DNA of 64,000 bases from an uncultured Piscinibacter sp. (GCF_937952055.1 NZ_CALFYO010000016.1:1-64000); one strand, 5' to 3'; counted from the stretch's first letter, positions 1-7,947 are shown. The notes: generated by a model from the sequence alone, not told the origin. Translations and numbers: made by a program.

Positions 1-52
1 CTGTCGGCCGGTGCGCCATGCCTCCACGGTCGGCTCAGCTCAAACGTTAGGC
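1..52 (+). other. attC site, right part only (window edge)
   Basis: The right arm ends in CTCAGCTCAAAC followed by R' GTTAGGC at 46-52. The left arm lies outside the window. Confidence 0.9.
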
Positions 53-279
53 GTCCCTGTTTCGTCGCTTTGGAGTGGTTCCCAGAGTCTGGCTCCGAAC
101 TTCTAACGCAGCCCTGGTTGGCCTGCATCGCGAACCCAACTTGGTTGCCAAAGCGTAGTCGGCGGCTAACGTCACTCGCCGAGTAGAACCCGAGGCTGGC
201 TCATACGGCGAACGGAACGTGGTCATCCCTCGCGTAGACTGATCCTTTTGTGCAGGACATCTCACCTGGAGGAAGCGCA

Positions 280-477
280 ATGGGTATGTACGGCGGCTGG
301 CAGGGTTGGGGGCTCATCGTTTTCGCGGTCGTCTTCGTCATTCCCTTGTGGAAGATCCTCACCAAAGCTGGCTTCCACGGCGCCTGGTCACTCCTGGCGT
401 TGATTCCAGTGGTCAACATCATCGCGTTGTGGGTGTTTGCATTTGGTGACTGGCCAAAGGAACGCGGGGACGCCTAA
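280..477 (+). CDS. Small two-segment membrane protein
   Basis: A 65-residue hydrophobic protein with membrane segments at about residues 7-23 and 33-53. The linking loop has a KAG..GAW pattern that recalls DUF5684/DUF805-like membrane proteins, but it is too short for a firm family call. The ATG at 280 is chosen because GGAGGAAG lies just upstream. The TAA stop is the TAA of the following attC R'' box. The 227 bases before it (53-279) hold no gene I can support and could carry a cassette promoter. Confidence 0.7.
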   Translation: MGMYGGWQGWGLIVFAVVFVIPLWKILTKAGFHGAWSLLALIPVVNIIALWVFAFGDWPKERGDA

Positions 478-600
478 CCACTCGCTGGAGCGGGGACCTC
501 CACCGGCATGGCACTTGGCCCGCGAAGCGCTCATGGCCTATGCTGCGCCTCGCGGGCCAAGCGCCTTCCCGGCGTCTGCCGATCAGCTCAAACGTCAGGC
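472..600 (+). other. attC site, long form
   Basis: R'' is GCCTAAC (472-478) and R' is GTCAGGC (594-600), 129 bp. The centre is a long hairpin: TTGGCCCGCGAAGC pairs with the later CGCGGGCCAAGC, with the loop near ATGGCCTATGC. Confidence 0.95.
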
Positions 601-603
601 CGC

Positions 604-930
604 ATGAAGCCACCGATAGCGCCAACTCGCACAACCGCACTCGCGAGCGGGCTTGTGCTCGGCTTTGTCATGCCGCTGCAAGAGACTGCGGCAACTGCGC
701 TTGCCCTCTCGCCACAATCACGTAGCCTTCTTCTCTTGGCTGTACTGGCGCTGGTCTTCTTCGTGCCCGTTCTCCTGTTCGTCGTCGGTACACAGCATCT
801 ATCACTGGCAGCCAAGGACATCGCCACCAAACCGTACTGGTCTTCACTTCGCCAAGTTGCGGTGCGAGGCCTCTTCTGGCTCATCGGTGGCGGCACGGCG
901 TTCGCGCTGCTGTCGGCGCTCCGCTTGTAG
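604..930 (+). CDS. Hypothetical three-segment membrane protein
   Basis: 108 residues with hydrophobic stretches at about 12-34, 41-62 and 87-107 and short polar links, so an inner-membrane protein is likely. The ATG lies only three bases after the attC R' box, leaving no room for a normal ribosome site inside the cassette; translation may rely on upstream sequence. A longer in-frame reading back to 508 is translated attC and is not used. I do not recognise the family. Confidence 0.6.
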   Translation: MKPPIAPTRTTALASGLVLGFVMPLQETAATALALSPQSRSLLLLAVLALVFFVPVLLFVVGTQHLSLAAKDIATKPYWSSLRQVAVRGLFWLIGGGTAFALLSALRL

Positions 931-1028
931 CTCGTAGTTGGTTCTCGGTGTCGGCGTCAGTCAGATATCGCCAGCCATCTGGCCTTCCAGCCCCTCCGGC
1001 TTGAGGCTGCTCTCTGGCTGAGAATGCG

Positions 1029-1157
1029 GCCTACCCCTTCGCTCGAGCGGGGACCTCCACCGGCATGGCACTTGGCCCGCGAAGCGGTCATGGCCTATGC
1101 TGCGCCTTTCGGGCCAAGCGCCATCCCGGTTCCGGCCCCTCAGCTCAAACGTTAGGC
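1029..1157 (+). other. attC site, long form
   Basis: R'' is GCCTACC, with one change from GCCTAAC, and R' is GTTAGGC (1151-1157); 129 bp with the usual hairpin. Confidence 0.93.
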
Positions 1158-1176
1158 GTCCGGAGAACCCACTGCC

Positions 1177-1590
1177 ATGTCAGCCGCCGCGGAACTCCAG
1201 CAGTTGCTCTCAAGCCAGCCCCAGCCCGAGTGCGCAAAGCTCACTCCCTGCACTGTGGAGGAAGCAGACCTCGACGCCGGGAGCGTCCGGCTTCGGTTCG
1301 CCGCTCAGCCTGCGTTCAGCAACCACTTCGGCAATGTGCAGGGCGGTTTCGCAGTCGCCATGGTCGACGTGCTCGTCTCCATCGCAGCCTATGCCAAGAC
1401 CCGCGCGTGGCTGCCCACTGTGGAGATCAAGAGCAGTTTCGTCGCACCCATGAAGCTTGGCGAATGCATCGGTGAGGGTGTCGTTGTTAAGGCCGGCAGA
1501 CAACTCGTTTTTCTAGAGGCTCGCCTTTGGGGTGCGGACGGAAAGCTTGCCGTCCATGCCACCGCCACCGCAGTCATTCCAGCGCAGTAG
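1177..1590 (+). CDS. PaaI-type hotdog thioesterase
   Basis: 137 residues of the hotdog-fold acyl-CoA thioesterase family (PaaI/YdiI type), expected to hydrolyse a thioester in the cytoplasm; the substrate cannot be told. The core motif HFGNVQGGFAVAMVD (about residues 50-64) carries the GG..A...D helix typical of the family, and VEIKSSFVAP (about 82-91) is the usual following strand. Length is normal for a single-domain enzyme. The ATG lies 20 bases after the attC. A second protein of this fold is encoded at 4491. Confidence 0.85.
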   Translation: MSAAAELQQLLSSQPQPECAKLTPCTVEEADLDAGSVRLRFAAQPAFSNHFGNVQGGFAVAMVDVLVSIAAYAKTRAWLPTVEIKSSFVAPMKLGECIGEGVVVKAGRQLVFLEARLWGADGKLAVHATATAVIPAQ

Positions 1591-1652
1591 GCTACCTGCA
1601 TGCTAGGTCTGGCATTCACCGCAACCGCGCCACGCCATTCACGCGAACTGAC

Positions 1653-1701
1653 GCCTAACCCTTCGCTCGAGCCGACTCGCACCTCAGCTCAAACGTTAGG
1701 C
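1653..1701 (+). other. attC site, 49-bp short form
   Basis: R'' GCCTAAC, short left arm CCTTCGCTCGAGCC, then directly CTCAGCTCAAAC and R' GTTAGGC. The variable hairpin is absent. Confidence 0.93.
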
Positions 1702-1838
1702 CGCATGACGAAAGCAACGGTGCCTCGAAAACTCACTGGACTGGAAGCGCTGCTGGTACCACCTTCTACTGCTAGAAGGCAACGTCCGAGAGCGGTCTTT
1801 GCTTGCGGCGCAGCCCTACATGATGGTTCGATCCGAGG

Positions 1839-2141
1839 GTGAAGAACAACTTCTTCAAGCGGGTCCTCAGTCTTCTGCTCGCCGTGTGCGTTGCCATCCT
1901 TGCCCTCGGTGCGACTTACGCCATTCGCAGGCGCTGCGAGGCCTTCGGATGCCCGAACTCCGGCGTCCTTTGGTCAGCATGGACACTGATCTACTGCGTA
2001 ACGGCAGTCCTTGGCTTCCGCCTAAGGAGCGCCTTGGTCCCAGGCGCAAAGTCACGAGTGCTTGCTACAGCTTCCCTAGCAATCTTGGCCGTCATAGGTC
2101 TGGTACTCGTGGTCCGTTGGGTTCTACAGAATGCGGCCTAA
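1839..2141 (+). CDS. Hypothetical membrane protein
   Basis: 100 residues with three hydrophobic segments (about 8-28, 43-60 and 75-96), including a pair of cysteines around residues 33 and 38. It begins at GTG 1839 with a weak upstream GAGG. The TAA stop belongs to the next R'' box, which supports this as the cassette gene. The preceding 1702-1838 contains an alternative plus-strand frame from ATG 1705 that lacks any recognisable feature. Family unknown. Confidence 0.6.
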   Translation: MKNNFFKRVLSLLLAVCVAILALGATYAIRRRCEAFGCPNSGVLWSAWTLIYCVTAVLGFRLRSALVPGAKSRVLATASLAILAVIGLVLVVRWVLQNAA

Positions 2142-2263
2142 CCCTTCGCTCGAGCAGGGACCTCCAACGGCATGGCACTTGGCCCGCGAGGCGCCCAGGC
2201 TTAGCATCCGCCTCGCGGGCCAAGCGCCATTCCTGGTCCGGCCCCTCAGTTCAAACGTGAGGT
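2136..2263 (+). other. attC site, long form
   Basis: R'' GCCTAAC, R' GTGAGGT (2257-2263), 128 bp; the R' has two changes from GTTAGGC. Confidence 0.92.
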
Positions 2264-2285
2264 TGCCAGTTCGAGGTTGCCAACA

Positions 2286-2753
2286 ATGCCCGACATTCCT
2301 CCGGCAGTTGCGCGATTCTTGTCCGGCAGACGCATTGCCGTCGCCGGCGTGTCGCGCAGTTCAAGCGCACCGGCGAACGCAATCTTCAAACGCCTGCGCG
2401 AAACGGATCACGAGGTCTTCGCCCTCAACCCGAATGCCACCACCGTGGAGGGCGAGACGTGCTATCGGAGCATCGGCGACGTTCCGGGCACCGTCGACGG
2501 ACTGATGGTTGTCACTCATCCCCGCGACGCTGAGCTCGTTGTCAAGGAGGCCCTGGCGCGAGGCATAAGCCAGGTCTGGTTCCACAGATCATTCGGCCAG
2601 GGCAGCGTCTCGGACGCCGCTGTGGCTGCCTGTCGCGCTGCGGCCGTCGAACCCATCATTGGAGGCTGTCCGCTCATGTACTGCGGCCGCATTGATCCGG
2701 CACACAAAGCATTTCGCTGGGTGCTGCGGCTTCAGAGGCGCGTCCCTGGCTAA
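2286..2753 (+). CDS. CoA-binding (YccU-type Rossmann) protein
   Basis: 155 residues of the CoA_binding_2 family, a single Rossmann domain related to the succinyl-CoA synthetase alpha subunit. The nucleotide loop is IAVAGVSRSSSAPAN near residues 18-32, followed by the HEVFALNP strand; GGCPLMYC near residues 125-132 is typical of the family end. The biochemical role of such free-standing domains is not settled. Start at ATG 2286; TTG 2277 is in frame but less likely. Confidence 0.85.
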   Translation: MPDIPPAVARFLSGRRIAVAGVSRSSSAPANAIFKRLRETDHEVFALNPNATTVEGETCYRSIGDVPGTVDGLMVVTHPRDAELVVKEALARGISQVWFHRSFGQGSVSDAAVAACRAAAVEPIIGGCPLMYCGRIDPAHKAFRWVLRLQRRVPG

Positions 2754-2778
2754 AGGCGTGTCCTCCTCAGAGGTGGCA

Positions 2779-2844
2779 ACCTAACCCTTCGTTCGAGCGG
2801 ACTCGCACCGGCCTGGCACTTGCCTCTCAGCTCAAGCGTTGGGC
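2779..2844 (+). other. attC site, 66-bp form
   Basis: R'' ACCTAAC and R' GTTGGGC (2838-2844). The site keeps CGGCCTGGCACTTG from the hairpin base but lacks the hairpin itself. Confidence 0.9.
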
Positions 2845-2872
2845 GTCAACTAGAGACCCGGGTGCATCTTCG

Positions 2873-3799
2873 ATGGCTGTTCACCCTTCTGTTCTCAGGA
2901 TTGCAAAGAGCCTAGGAGTGCTTGGCGCCGTTGGCGCCGTGTGTCTTGGTGGAGTCCTAGGCCTGTCCGAGCGGAAGCTGCGCCGCAACTACGATGCCCC
3001 GTTGGCTCCGCTGCGTCCTGCGAACCCGCCGGATTTCGCGGCAGGCAAGCACATGGCGAAGGTGGTCGGCTGCTGGGCGGGGTGCCACGGCAAGGAAGGT
3101 GAAGGAGGAATCGAATCGATCAAGGACATTCACACGAGCGTCGCCCCGACCCTGTCTGAGGTCCTACCACAGTACTCGGACGAGGAACTCGTGCGCCTGG
3201 TCCGCTACGGCGTCAAGCGGGACGGCCAGAGTTCAGTCGGAATGATCGCGTACGCCACCTGGTCGCTGGGCGACCAAGACCTAGCGAACATCTTTGCGCA
3301 CCTGCGGGCACAGCCGACCCTCTCACCGGTGGCGCGGTCACACGACATCACTCTCCGGGGCCGATGGGCCATCGTCACGGGCACGTGGGGCGCCGACGCA
3401 GCGATGGTCAACCGGTCGGTGCCACGATGGGGGGAGCTGCCACGCAATACGCCGTTCGAGCGGGGCCGCTATCTCGCAAGTTTGGTTTGTACGCCTTGCC
3501 ACGGTCGTGATCTTCAGGGCAACGCGCTGGAAGGCACTCCTCCCCTCACTATCGTGGCGGCATACACGAAGGAGCAGTTTCATAGTTTGCTCCGCACTTC
3601 TTTCGCGCTTGGTGAGCGTGAGGTGAAGCGCATGAGCTGGGTGCGCGATGTGGAGTTCACAGACCAAGAGATCCACGATCTGTACACGTTCCTGCGAGAC
3701 CATGACGGCCGGCAACTTGCAGCGTGGGATGATGGCCCCCGACGGGGCAGCGCTGGCTCTCCTCTTCGAGGCAGTTTGCTGCCGCGGGGGCCGAGTTGA
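2873..3799 (+). CDS. Diheme c-type cytochrome with one CX3CH site
   Basis: 308 residues, predicted to be exported and anchored by an N-terminal hydrophobic segment (about 14-31). Two heme sites are visible: C67-W-A-G-C71-H72, an unusual CX3CH spacing, and the standard C206-T-P-C209-H210. Both halves look like cytochrome c domains of the alcohol-dehydrogenase cytochrome-subunit type, so a periplasmic electron carrier is likely. No dehydrogenase partner lies nearby. It is one of the larger cassettes. The TGA comes just before the next R''. Family call is firm; partner and use are unknown. Confidence 0.8.
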   Translation: MAVHPSVLRIAKSLGVLGAVGAVCLGGVLGLSERKLRRNYDAPLAPLRPANPPDFAAGKHMAKVVGCWAGCHGKEGEGGIESIKDIHTSVAPTLSEVLPQYSDEELVRLVRYGVKRDGQSSVGMIAYATWSLGDQDLANIFAHLRAQPTLSPVARSHDITLRGRWAIVTGTWGADAAMVNRSVPRWGELPRNTPFERGRYLASLVCTPCHGRDLQGNALEGTPPLTIVAAYTKEQFHSLLRTSFALGEREVKRMSWVRDVEFTDQEIHDLYTFLRDHDGRQLAAWDDGPRRGSAGSPLRGSLLPRGPS

Positions 3800-3800
3800 C

Positions 3801-3837
3801 GCCTAACCCGTCGCTCAACCGGACGCGCCACGGCATG
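3801..3837 (+). other. Half attC site (left arm only)
   Basis: R'' GCCTAAC and a left arm ending CGGCATGGCC are present, but no hairpin right arm or R' follows. The next gene starts at once, so a deletion or fusion removed the right half. Confidence 0.75.
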
Positions 3838-3930
3838 GCCAACACACTGCGACGCGCGTCGCTCAGAGCTCTGGCAGGTGTCTTGCTCGCTCGGAGTGCC
3901 GGACATGCGCAGCCAAAGGGAGAACAACGT

Positions 3931-4326
3931 ATGCCTTCGCTCGCAAAGGGCACTTTCACCGTTGAGATGAAGCCTCAGGCTGAACCCAACACCTCCGAAG
4001 GCGTCAGCCTTGGTCGTATGTCGCTTGACAAGCGGTTCGAGGGCGACCTGGTAGCCACAGGCAAAGGCGAAATGCTCACTGCTCTCACACCAACCACAGG
4101 TTCAGCCGGCTACGTCGCCATCGAGCGAGTCACGGGCACGCTCCAGGGTCGCCGCGGGAGCTTTGTCTTCCAGCACAGCGGCACCATGGACCAAGGGGAT
4201 CAGCGCCTGTCCATCACGGTCGTGCCCGGGTCCGGGACTGGAGCCCTGGCGGGAATCTCAGGCTCTTTCAAGCTCAACATTACCAAGGGCAAGCACTTCT
4301 ACGAATTCGAGTACTCGCTCCCGTAG
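3931..4326 (+). CDS. DUF3224 domain protein
   Basis: 131 residues matching DUF3224, a small beta-barrel family of unknown function: AKGTFTVEMKPQ at the start, then the G.GEMLTA, GYVAIERVTGTLQGR.GSFVFQH and GTGALAGISG strands. ATG 3931 is chosen because GGGAGAACAAC lies upstream and family members usually begin near this point. An in-frame ATG at 3835, inside the truncated attC, would add a signal-peptide-like segment; that reading may be an accident of the fusion. Stop TAG at 4324. Confidence 0.8.
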   Translation: MPSLAKGTFTVEMKPQAEPNTSEGVSLGRMSLDKRFEGDLVATGKGEMLTALTPTTGSAGYVAIERVTGTLQGRRGSFVFQHSGTMDQGDQRLSITVVPGSGTGALAGISGSFKLNITKGKHFYEFEYSLP

Positions 4327-4346
4327 GACTGGGGCCAAGCAATGCC

Positions 4347-4472
4347 GCCTAACCCTTCGCTGGAGCCGACTCGCACCGGCGTGGCACTTGGCCCGCTTCC
4401 CGGCGTGGTCCATCATCCGTCCAGCGGGCCAAGCACCTCACCGGCGCTCGCGCCTCAGCTCAAACGTGAGGC
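4347..4472 (+). other. attC site, long form
   Basis: R'' GCCTAAC, R' GTGAGGC (4466-4472), 126 bp. The hairpin loop is the TTCCCGGCGTGGTCCATC variant. Confidence 0.94.
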
Positions 4473-4490
4473 TTCACAGGGAGTACCTTC

Positions 4491-4919
4491 GTGACCCATC
4501 CGTCGCAGCCGCCAGTTCTCCCCATCACGAACGAATCGGTTCTGCACTTCTACGAGTGGCTCTTCGCACCGTGGGTGAAGGACCTCGGCCTCCGAGACTT
4601 CGACGTTTCGCCTGGCAGAGCTGTCGCTACGCTTCCGCAGAGTACGAAGCTCCAATTCGCTAGCGGCGCAGTGTGCGGCCAAGTCATCATGTCCGCGGTC
4701 GACACAGTTGCATCATTGGCGATGGCCACCACTGATCGCACCCCCAAGGGCACCGTGTATCAACACACGCACTTTTTGCGCCCCGCTATGTCGGACGACA
4801 TGCGAATCGAGGCTAGCGTTCTTCGCTTTGGCAAAGCGTCCGCGTTCGCGGAGACAAAGGTCATCTTCATCAGTTCGGATGAGTTGGTAGCCCACGCAAC
4901 CCTTGAGTTCGCCTTCTAG
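4491..4919 (+). CDS. PaaI-type hotdog thioesterase
   Basis: 142 residues, hotdog fold, second thioesterase-like cassette in the window. CGQVIMSAVDTVASLAM (about residues 62-78) is the family helix with its Asp, and KGTVYQHTHFLRPA is the following strand. Expected to act on an acyl-CoA in the cytoplasm. Start GTG 4491 follows GGGAG. The N-terminal half is longer than in the protein at 1177, so the two are distant relatives rather than recent copies. Confidence 0.78.
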   Translation: MTHPSQPPVLPITNESVLHFYEWLFAPWVKDLGLRDFDVSPGRAVATLPQSTKLQFASGAVCGQVIMSAVDTVASLAMATTDRTPKGTVYQHTHFLRPAMSDDMRIEASVLRFGKASAFAETKVIFISSDELVAHATLEFAF

Positions 4920-4932
4920 GATTGCGGGTGAT

Positions 4933-5061
4933 GCCTAACTCCTCGCTCGGGCGGACCCTCACTGGCAAGACAGCCTGGCCGTTGCGGGGCCAGTGCTGGT
5001 ATTGTCCCCTCCAGGGCCAGTCTGCCTTCCGGGCGCGGTCTGCTCAGCTCAAACGTTAGGC
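4933..5061 (+). other. attC site, long form with second hairpin type
   Basis: R'' GCCTAAC, R' GTTAGGC (5055-5061), 129 bp. The centre differs from the main type: GGCCGTTGCGGGGCC and GTCCCCTCCAGGGCC, shared with the sites at 6712 and 9289. Confidence 0.92.
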
Positions 5062-5146
5062 CACGGACCAATGCACTATCCCGCGGCCTGCCTGTCCGTC
5101 TGACGGGCAGCCAGTCTGCCTCCAGCAGCCATGACCGCCCGGCACC

Positions 5147-5398
5147 TCAACCCTGCACCTCGATCGCGACGGCCCGACCGTCAAGCAGGCTCGCTGCAAA
5201 GAATGCCCTCCACTGGCCTGGCGCAGCGCCCCAGAGTTGCTGCTCGCGCTCCACGTGGCCACCTTCCTTGCGGTAGCCGCCCCAGGCCACAAGCGCCCCG
5301 CTGCTGGTCACTTCCATTCTGTCCGCGTACACGCGCACCGAATCACTGTCGCCGGTCGCGCACCAGTAGTGCGTCCCGTAGTCACTGGCAGTACTCAT
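5147..5398 (-). CDS. Hypothetical protein on the reverse strand
   Basis: 83 residues, reading against the array. The start at 5398 has a strong ribosome site (AAAGGAGTAGAGC before ATG), the best argument that it is real. It contains THYWCATGDSDSVRVYADR and a WGGYR segment, with no signal peptide or membrane segment. A reverse gene in a cassette needs its own promoter, which should lie in 5399-5514. I do not recognise the family. Confidence 0.65.
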   Translation of the reverse strand: MSTASDYGTHYWCATGDSDSVRVYADRMEVTSSGALVAWGGYRKEGGHVEREQQLWGAAPGQWRAFFAASLLDGRAVAIEVQG

Positions 5399-5514
5399 GC
5401 TCTACTCCTTTCCCACTCGGCAAGCCACTTCGGCGAAGCGGCCAGCGAGGGCCTCATCTTGCGCTCTGGTGCTGTTGCGCCCGCAAGTACCGACTGGGCT
5501 GGGCCCGGAGCGCG

Positions 5515-5641
5515 GCCTAACCCTTCACTCGAGCGGGACCTCCACCGGCATGGCACTTGGCCCGCGAGGCGCTCACTGTCATCATCCACCCCGCGGGCCA
5601 AGCGCCATCCCGGCGTCGGCCACTCAGTTCAAACGTTGGGC
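5515..5641 (+). other. attC site, long form
   Basis: R'' GCCTAAC, R' GTTGGGC (5635-5641), 127 bp. Confidence 0.94.
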
Positions 5642-5764
5642 CGCACGGGCTAGCCTTGACGCAAGCACCAAGGCGGACACATGCTTTCAGCCTGAGCGTC
5701 GATGCACCGGATCAGCGTCGCAACTGGGCGCCCTCGTTGGTGTGTCGGCCATCCAGCGCGACGT

Positions 5765-6010
5765 TCACTTGGCCTTCTTGTGCGTCCCGTCGCAAAGTGG
5801 CGCATTGCTGGTGCCTTTGCATCCACAGAAGTAGACCGTCGCGCTCTCGGTCGCCGTGTACTTCACTGGCGTGAATTGCCCAGCCGCCTTGTGCGAGCCA
5901 TCACAAAACGGCTGGCTCTTGCTTTGTCCGCAAGCACACCACCAGTAGTCTTTGCCTGCTTCAACTGCCACCGGGAACGGTGTGTCGCTGGCCCGAACAG
6001 GTGTCGCCAT
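5765..6010 (-). CDS. CDGSH iron-sulfur domain protein
   Basis: 81 residues with two complete CDGSH motifs: C25-A-C27 ... C36-D-G-S-H40 and C62-G-C64 ... C73-D-G-T-H77. Each should bind one [2Fe-2S] cluster by three Cys and one His, as in the mitoNEET/CISD superfamily. The tandem arrangement and the absence of a membrane anchor fit soluble bacterial members, whose role (redox or cluster transfer) is uncertain. Reverse orientation; GAGGAGAGCGCC precedes ATG 6010. The promoter should lie in 6011-6128. Confidence 0.9.
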   Translation of the reverse strand: MATPVRASDTPFPVAVEAGKDYWWCACGQSKSQPFCDGSHKAAGQFTPVKYTATESATVYFCGCKGTSNAPLCDGTHKKAK

Positions 6011-6128
6011 GGCGCTCTCCTCGTGTGAGTCCGTCTTCCTTTGCGTCGAACAGTGACCCTCGACGGAATCTCGTAAGCCCTTCGAGTTCACAGTTCGAAC
6101 GCAACTATGCGCCAACTCCAAGAGTGCG

Positions 6129-6254
6129 GCCTTGCCCTTCACTGGAGCCGACTCGCACCGGCATGGCACTTGGCCCGCCTCCCGGAGTGGTTCATCATCC
6201 GTCCAGCGCGCCAAGCGCCACCCCGGCGCTCGCACCTCAGCTCAAACGTTAGGC
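6129..6254 (+). other. attC site, long form
   Basis: R'' is changed to GCCTTGC; R' GTTAGGC (6248-6254); 126 bp. Confidence 0.92.
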
Positions 6255-6311
6255 GTCAGAGGTCCGCGCGGACTTGTTTCCCCAGTTGCACAACCGTAGG
6301 AGGAGAAAGAC

Positions 6312-6704
6312 ATGAAGCCCGAGCTCTTCTACCTGACCCTCGTCACGGCCTTCACCGGCGTACTCTGGGTTCCGTACATCCTTGATCGAGTTCTCGTTTG
6401 GGGCCTGATGGATGCCGTTGGTTATCCGCCCGACCCCAAGCCGCAGTCTGCCTGGGCGCAGCGCATGAAGAAGGCTCATGCCAACGCCATCGAGAACCTC
6501 GCAGTGTTTGCAGGTCTGGTGCTCGTGGCAAACGCCGTCGGAATCTCCAACCAGGCAATTGGCACGGCGGCCGCTGTGTACTTCTGGGCCAGGGTGGTCC
6601 ACGCGGTCGCCTATACGTTCGCCGTTTCTTGGATCCGCACGCTTGCCTTCGCAGTCGGGTTCTTCTGCCAGGCAACGGTTGCGTGGCAGTTGCTCGCGCG
6701 CTAG
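6312..6704 (+). CDS. MAPEG family membrane protein
   Basis: 130 residues with four membrane segments (about 5-28, 59-79, 84-104 and 107-127). The polar stretch AWAQRMKKAHANAIENLAVFAG (residues about 47-68) carries the RxxxAHxNxxEN signature of MAPEG proteins, which include microsomal glutathione transferases; bacterial members are mostly uncharacterised. The strong GTAGGAGGAGAAAGAC site before ATG 6312 supports the start. Stop TAG just before the next attC. Confidence 0.88.
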   Translation: MKPELFYLTLVTAFTGVLWVPYILDRVLVWGLMDAVGYPPDPKPQSAWAQRMKKAHANAIENLAVFAGLVLVANAVGISNQAIGTAAAVYFWARVVHAVAYTFAVSWIRTLAFAVGFFCQATVAWQLLAR

Positions 6705-6711
6705 CGTTGAC

Positions 6712-6840
6712 GCCTAACCCCTCGCTCGAGCGGACCGCCGCCGGCTACGCGGCTTGGCCCTTCCAGGGCTAGCGAGTTATCGTCCCCTCCAGGGCCAAGC
6801 CGCTCCGCCGGCGGCGGCCCGCTCGGCTCGAACGTTAGTC
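6712..6840 (+). other. attC site, long form with second hairpin type
   Basis: R'' GCCTAAC, R' GTTAGTC (6834-6840), 129 bp. Shares GTCCCCTCCAGGGCCAAG with the site at 4933. Confidence 0.92.
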
Positions 6841-6868
6841 CGCAAGTACAACCACTGCAGGTAGCTTG

Positions 6869-7264
6869 ATGACTGAGTTCGCAACCATGCGTTTGCCAGC
6901 AAGCCCCACCGTGGTGGCGCCAGATGGTTCGGATGTTCGCGTTCTGCTCGGGCTGTCCGCCGGCAGCATGGCTCACTTTGAGCTTCCCGCTGGCAAGGTC
7001 GCCCAAGCCGTAGTCCATCGCACGGTTGAGGAAGCCTGGTTCGTGCTCGCTGGCCGCGGCCAGATGTGGCGCAAGCAGGGTCAGCGCGAGGAGGTCGTCG
7101 TCCTGGAGCCTGGCGTCTGCCTCACCATTCCTGTGGGCACGCAATTCCAGTTCCGCGCCGCCGAGTCCGAAGCTGTCTCCGCAGTGGCCATCACCATGCC
7201 GCCGTGGCCCGGTGAGTCGGAGGCCATGCTCGTTTCCGGTCCATGGCTGCCAAGCGTCGCCTAG
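6869..7264 (+). CDS. Cupin domain protein
   Basis: 131 residues forming one small beta-barrel cupin. The strand VVHRTVEEAWFVLAGRGQMW (about 47-66) holds the H..VEE metal-site pattern, and LTIPVGTQFQFRA near 93-105 is the second cupin motif. Likely binds a metal and a small ligand, but the family does not reveal the substrate. ATG 6869 is used; TTG 6866 is adjacent and in frame. Three further cupin loci exist at 15681, 36175 and, more loosely, none on the minus strand. Confidence 0.82.
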   Translation: MTEFATMRLPASPTVVAPDGSDVRVLLGLSAGSMAHFELPAGKVAQAVVHRTVEEAWFVLAGRGQMWRKQGQREEVVVLEPGVCLTIPVGTQFQFRAAESEAVSAVAITMPPWPGESEAMLVSGPWLPSVA

Positions 7265-7286
7265 TCACCCAAAACACGGCGCTGCG

Positions 7287-7341
7287 GCCTAACCCTTCGC
7301 TCGAGCGGACTCGCACCGGCCTCTCAGCTCAGACGTTAGGC
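7287..7341 (+). other. attC site, 55-bp short form
   Basis: R'' GCCTAAC, R' GTTAGGC (7335-7341). The hairpin is deleted; CTCAGCTCAGAC precedes R'. Confidence 0.93.
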
Positions 7342-7374
7342 GGCATAACCTCCACGCAACCGCAGGCCAGACTT

Positions 7375-7947
7375 GTGAAGACTCAGTACTACACAGCTAC
7401 GAGCCTCGACGGCTTCATCGCAACCGAAGACGACTCGCTCGAGTGGCTCTTTACACTCGGCGACATCGATGACACAAGCTATCCCGCGTTCATCGCCGAG
7501 GTCGGTGCGTTGGCAATGGGATCGTCTACGTACGAGTGGATGTTGCGCCACGCGCAGGCAGTGACCGCCGAAACAGGCTCTGCCTGGCCGTACACCCAAC
7601 CCACCTGGGTCTTCTCAAGTAGAACGCTGCCGACAGTTCCAGGAGCCGACCTGTGCTTTGCCCGAGGCGATGTTCGGCAGGTGCACGCAGCGATGCGCGC
7701 GGCCGCCGGGGACAAGAACATCTGGGTCGTCGGCGGCGGCGACCTGGCGGGTCAGTTCTACGATGCCGGGCTACTGGATGAGGTCATCGTTCAAGTGGGC
7801 TCGGTCACTCTGGGCAAGGGCAAGCCGCTGTTCCCGCGGCGGCTCACCAGCCCACCATTGGTACTTGTTTCCGTCAGGCAGGTTGGCACAGGCTTCGCGG
7901 AGCTGCGCTACCAAGTCCCATCGAGCCCAGCAGCCAGTGCCGCCTAA
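7375..7947 (+). CDS. RibD C-terminal (dihydrofolate-reductase-like) protein
   Basis: 190 residues of the RibD_C/DHFR-like fold, probably an NADPH-dependent reductase. The N-terminus YYTATSLDGFIA is the family hallmark; GSSTYEWM (about 43-50), WVFSSRTLP (about 76-84) and VVGGGDLAGQFYDAGLLDE (about 117-135) give the nucleotide-binding core. Start at GTG 7375, where family members normally begin. The TAA stop lies in the next R'' box. Substrate unknown; many homologues are annotated only as riboflavin-biosynthesis-like. Confidence 0.87.
   Translation: MKTQYYTATSLDGFIATEDDSLEWLFTLGDIDDTSYPAFIAEVGALAMGSSTYEWMLRHAQAVTAETGSAWPYTQPTWVFSSRTLPTVPGADLCFARGDVRQVHAAMRAAAGDKNIWVVGGGDLAGQFYDAGLLDEVIVQVGSVTLGKGKPLFPRRLTSPPLVLVSVRQVGTGFAELRYQVPSSPAASAA

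Noticed and set aside
508..606. Start codons and coding in attC sequence, giving peptides like MALGPRSAHG or PNPSLERTRTG
   Set aside because: The same peptides recur wherever an attC is translated; they are repeats read in frame, not gene starts.
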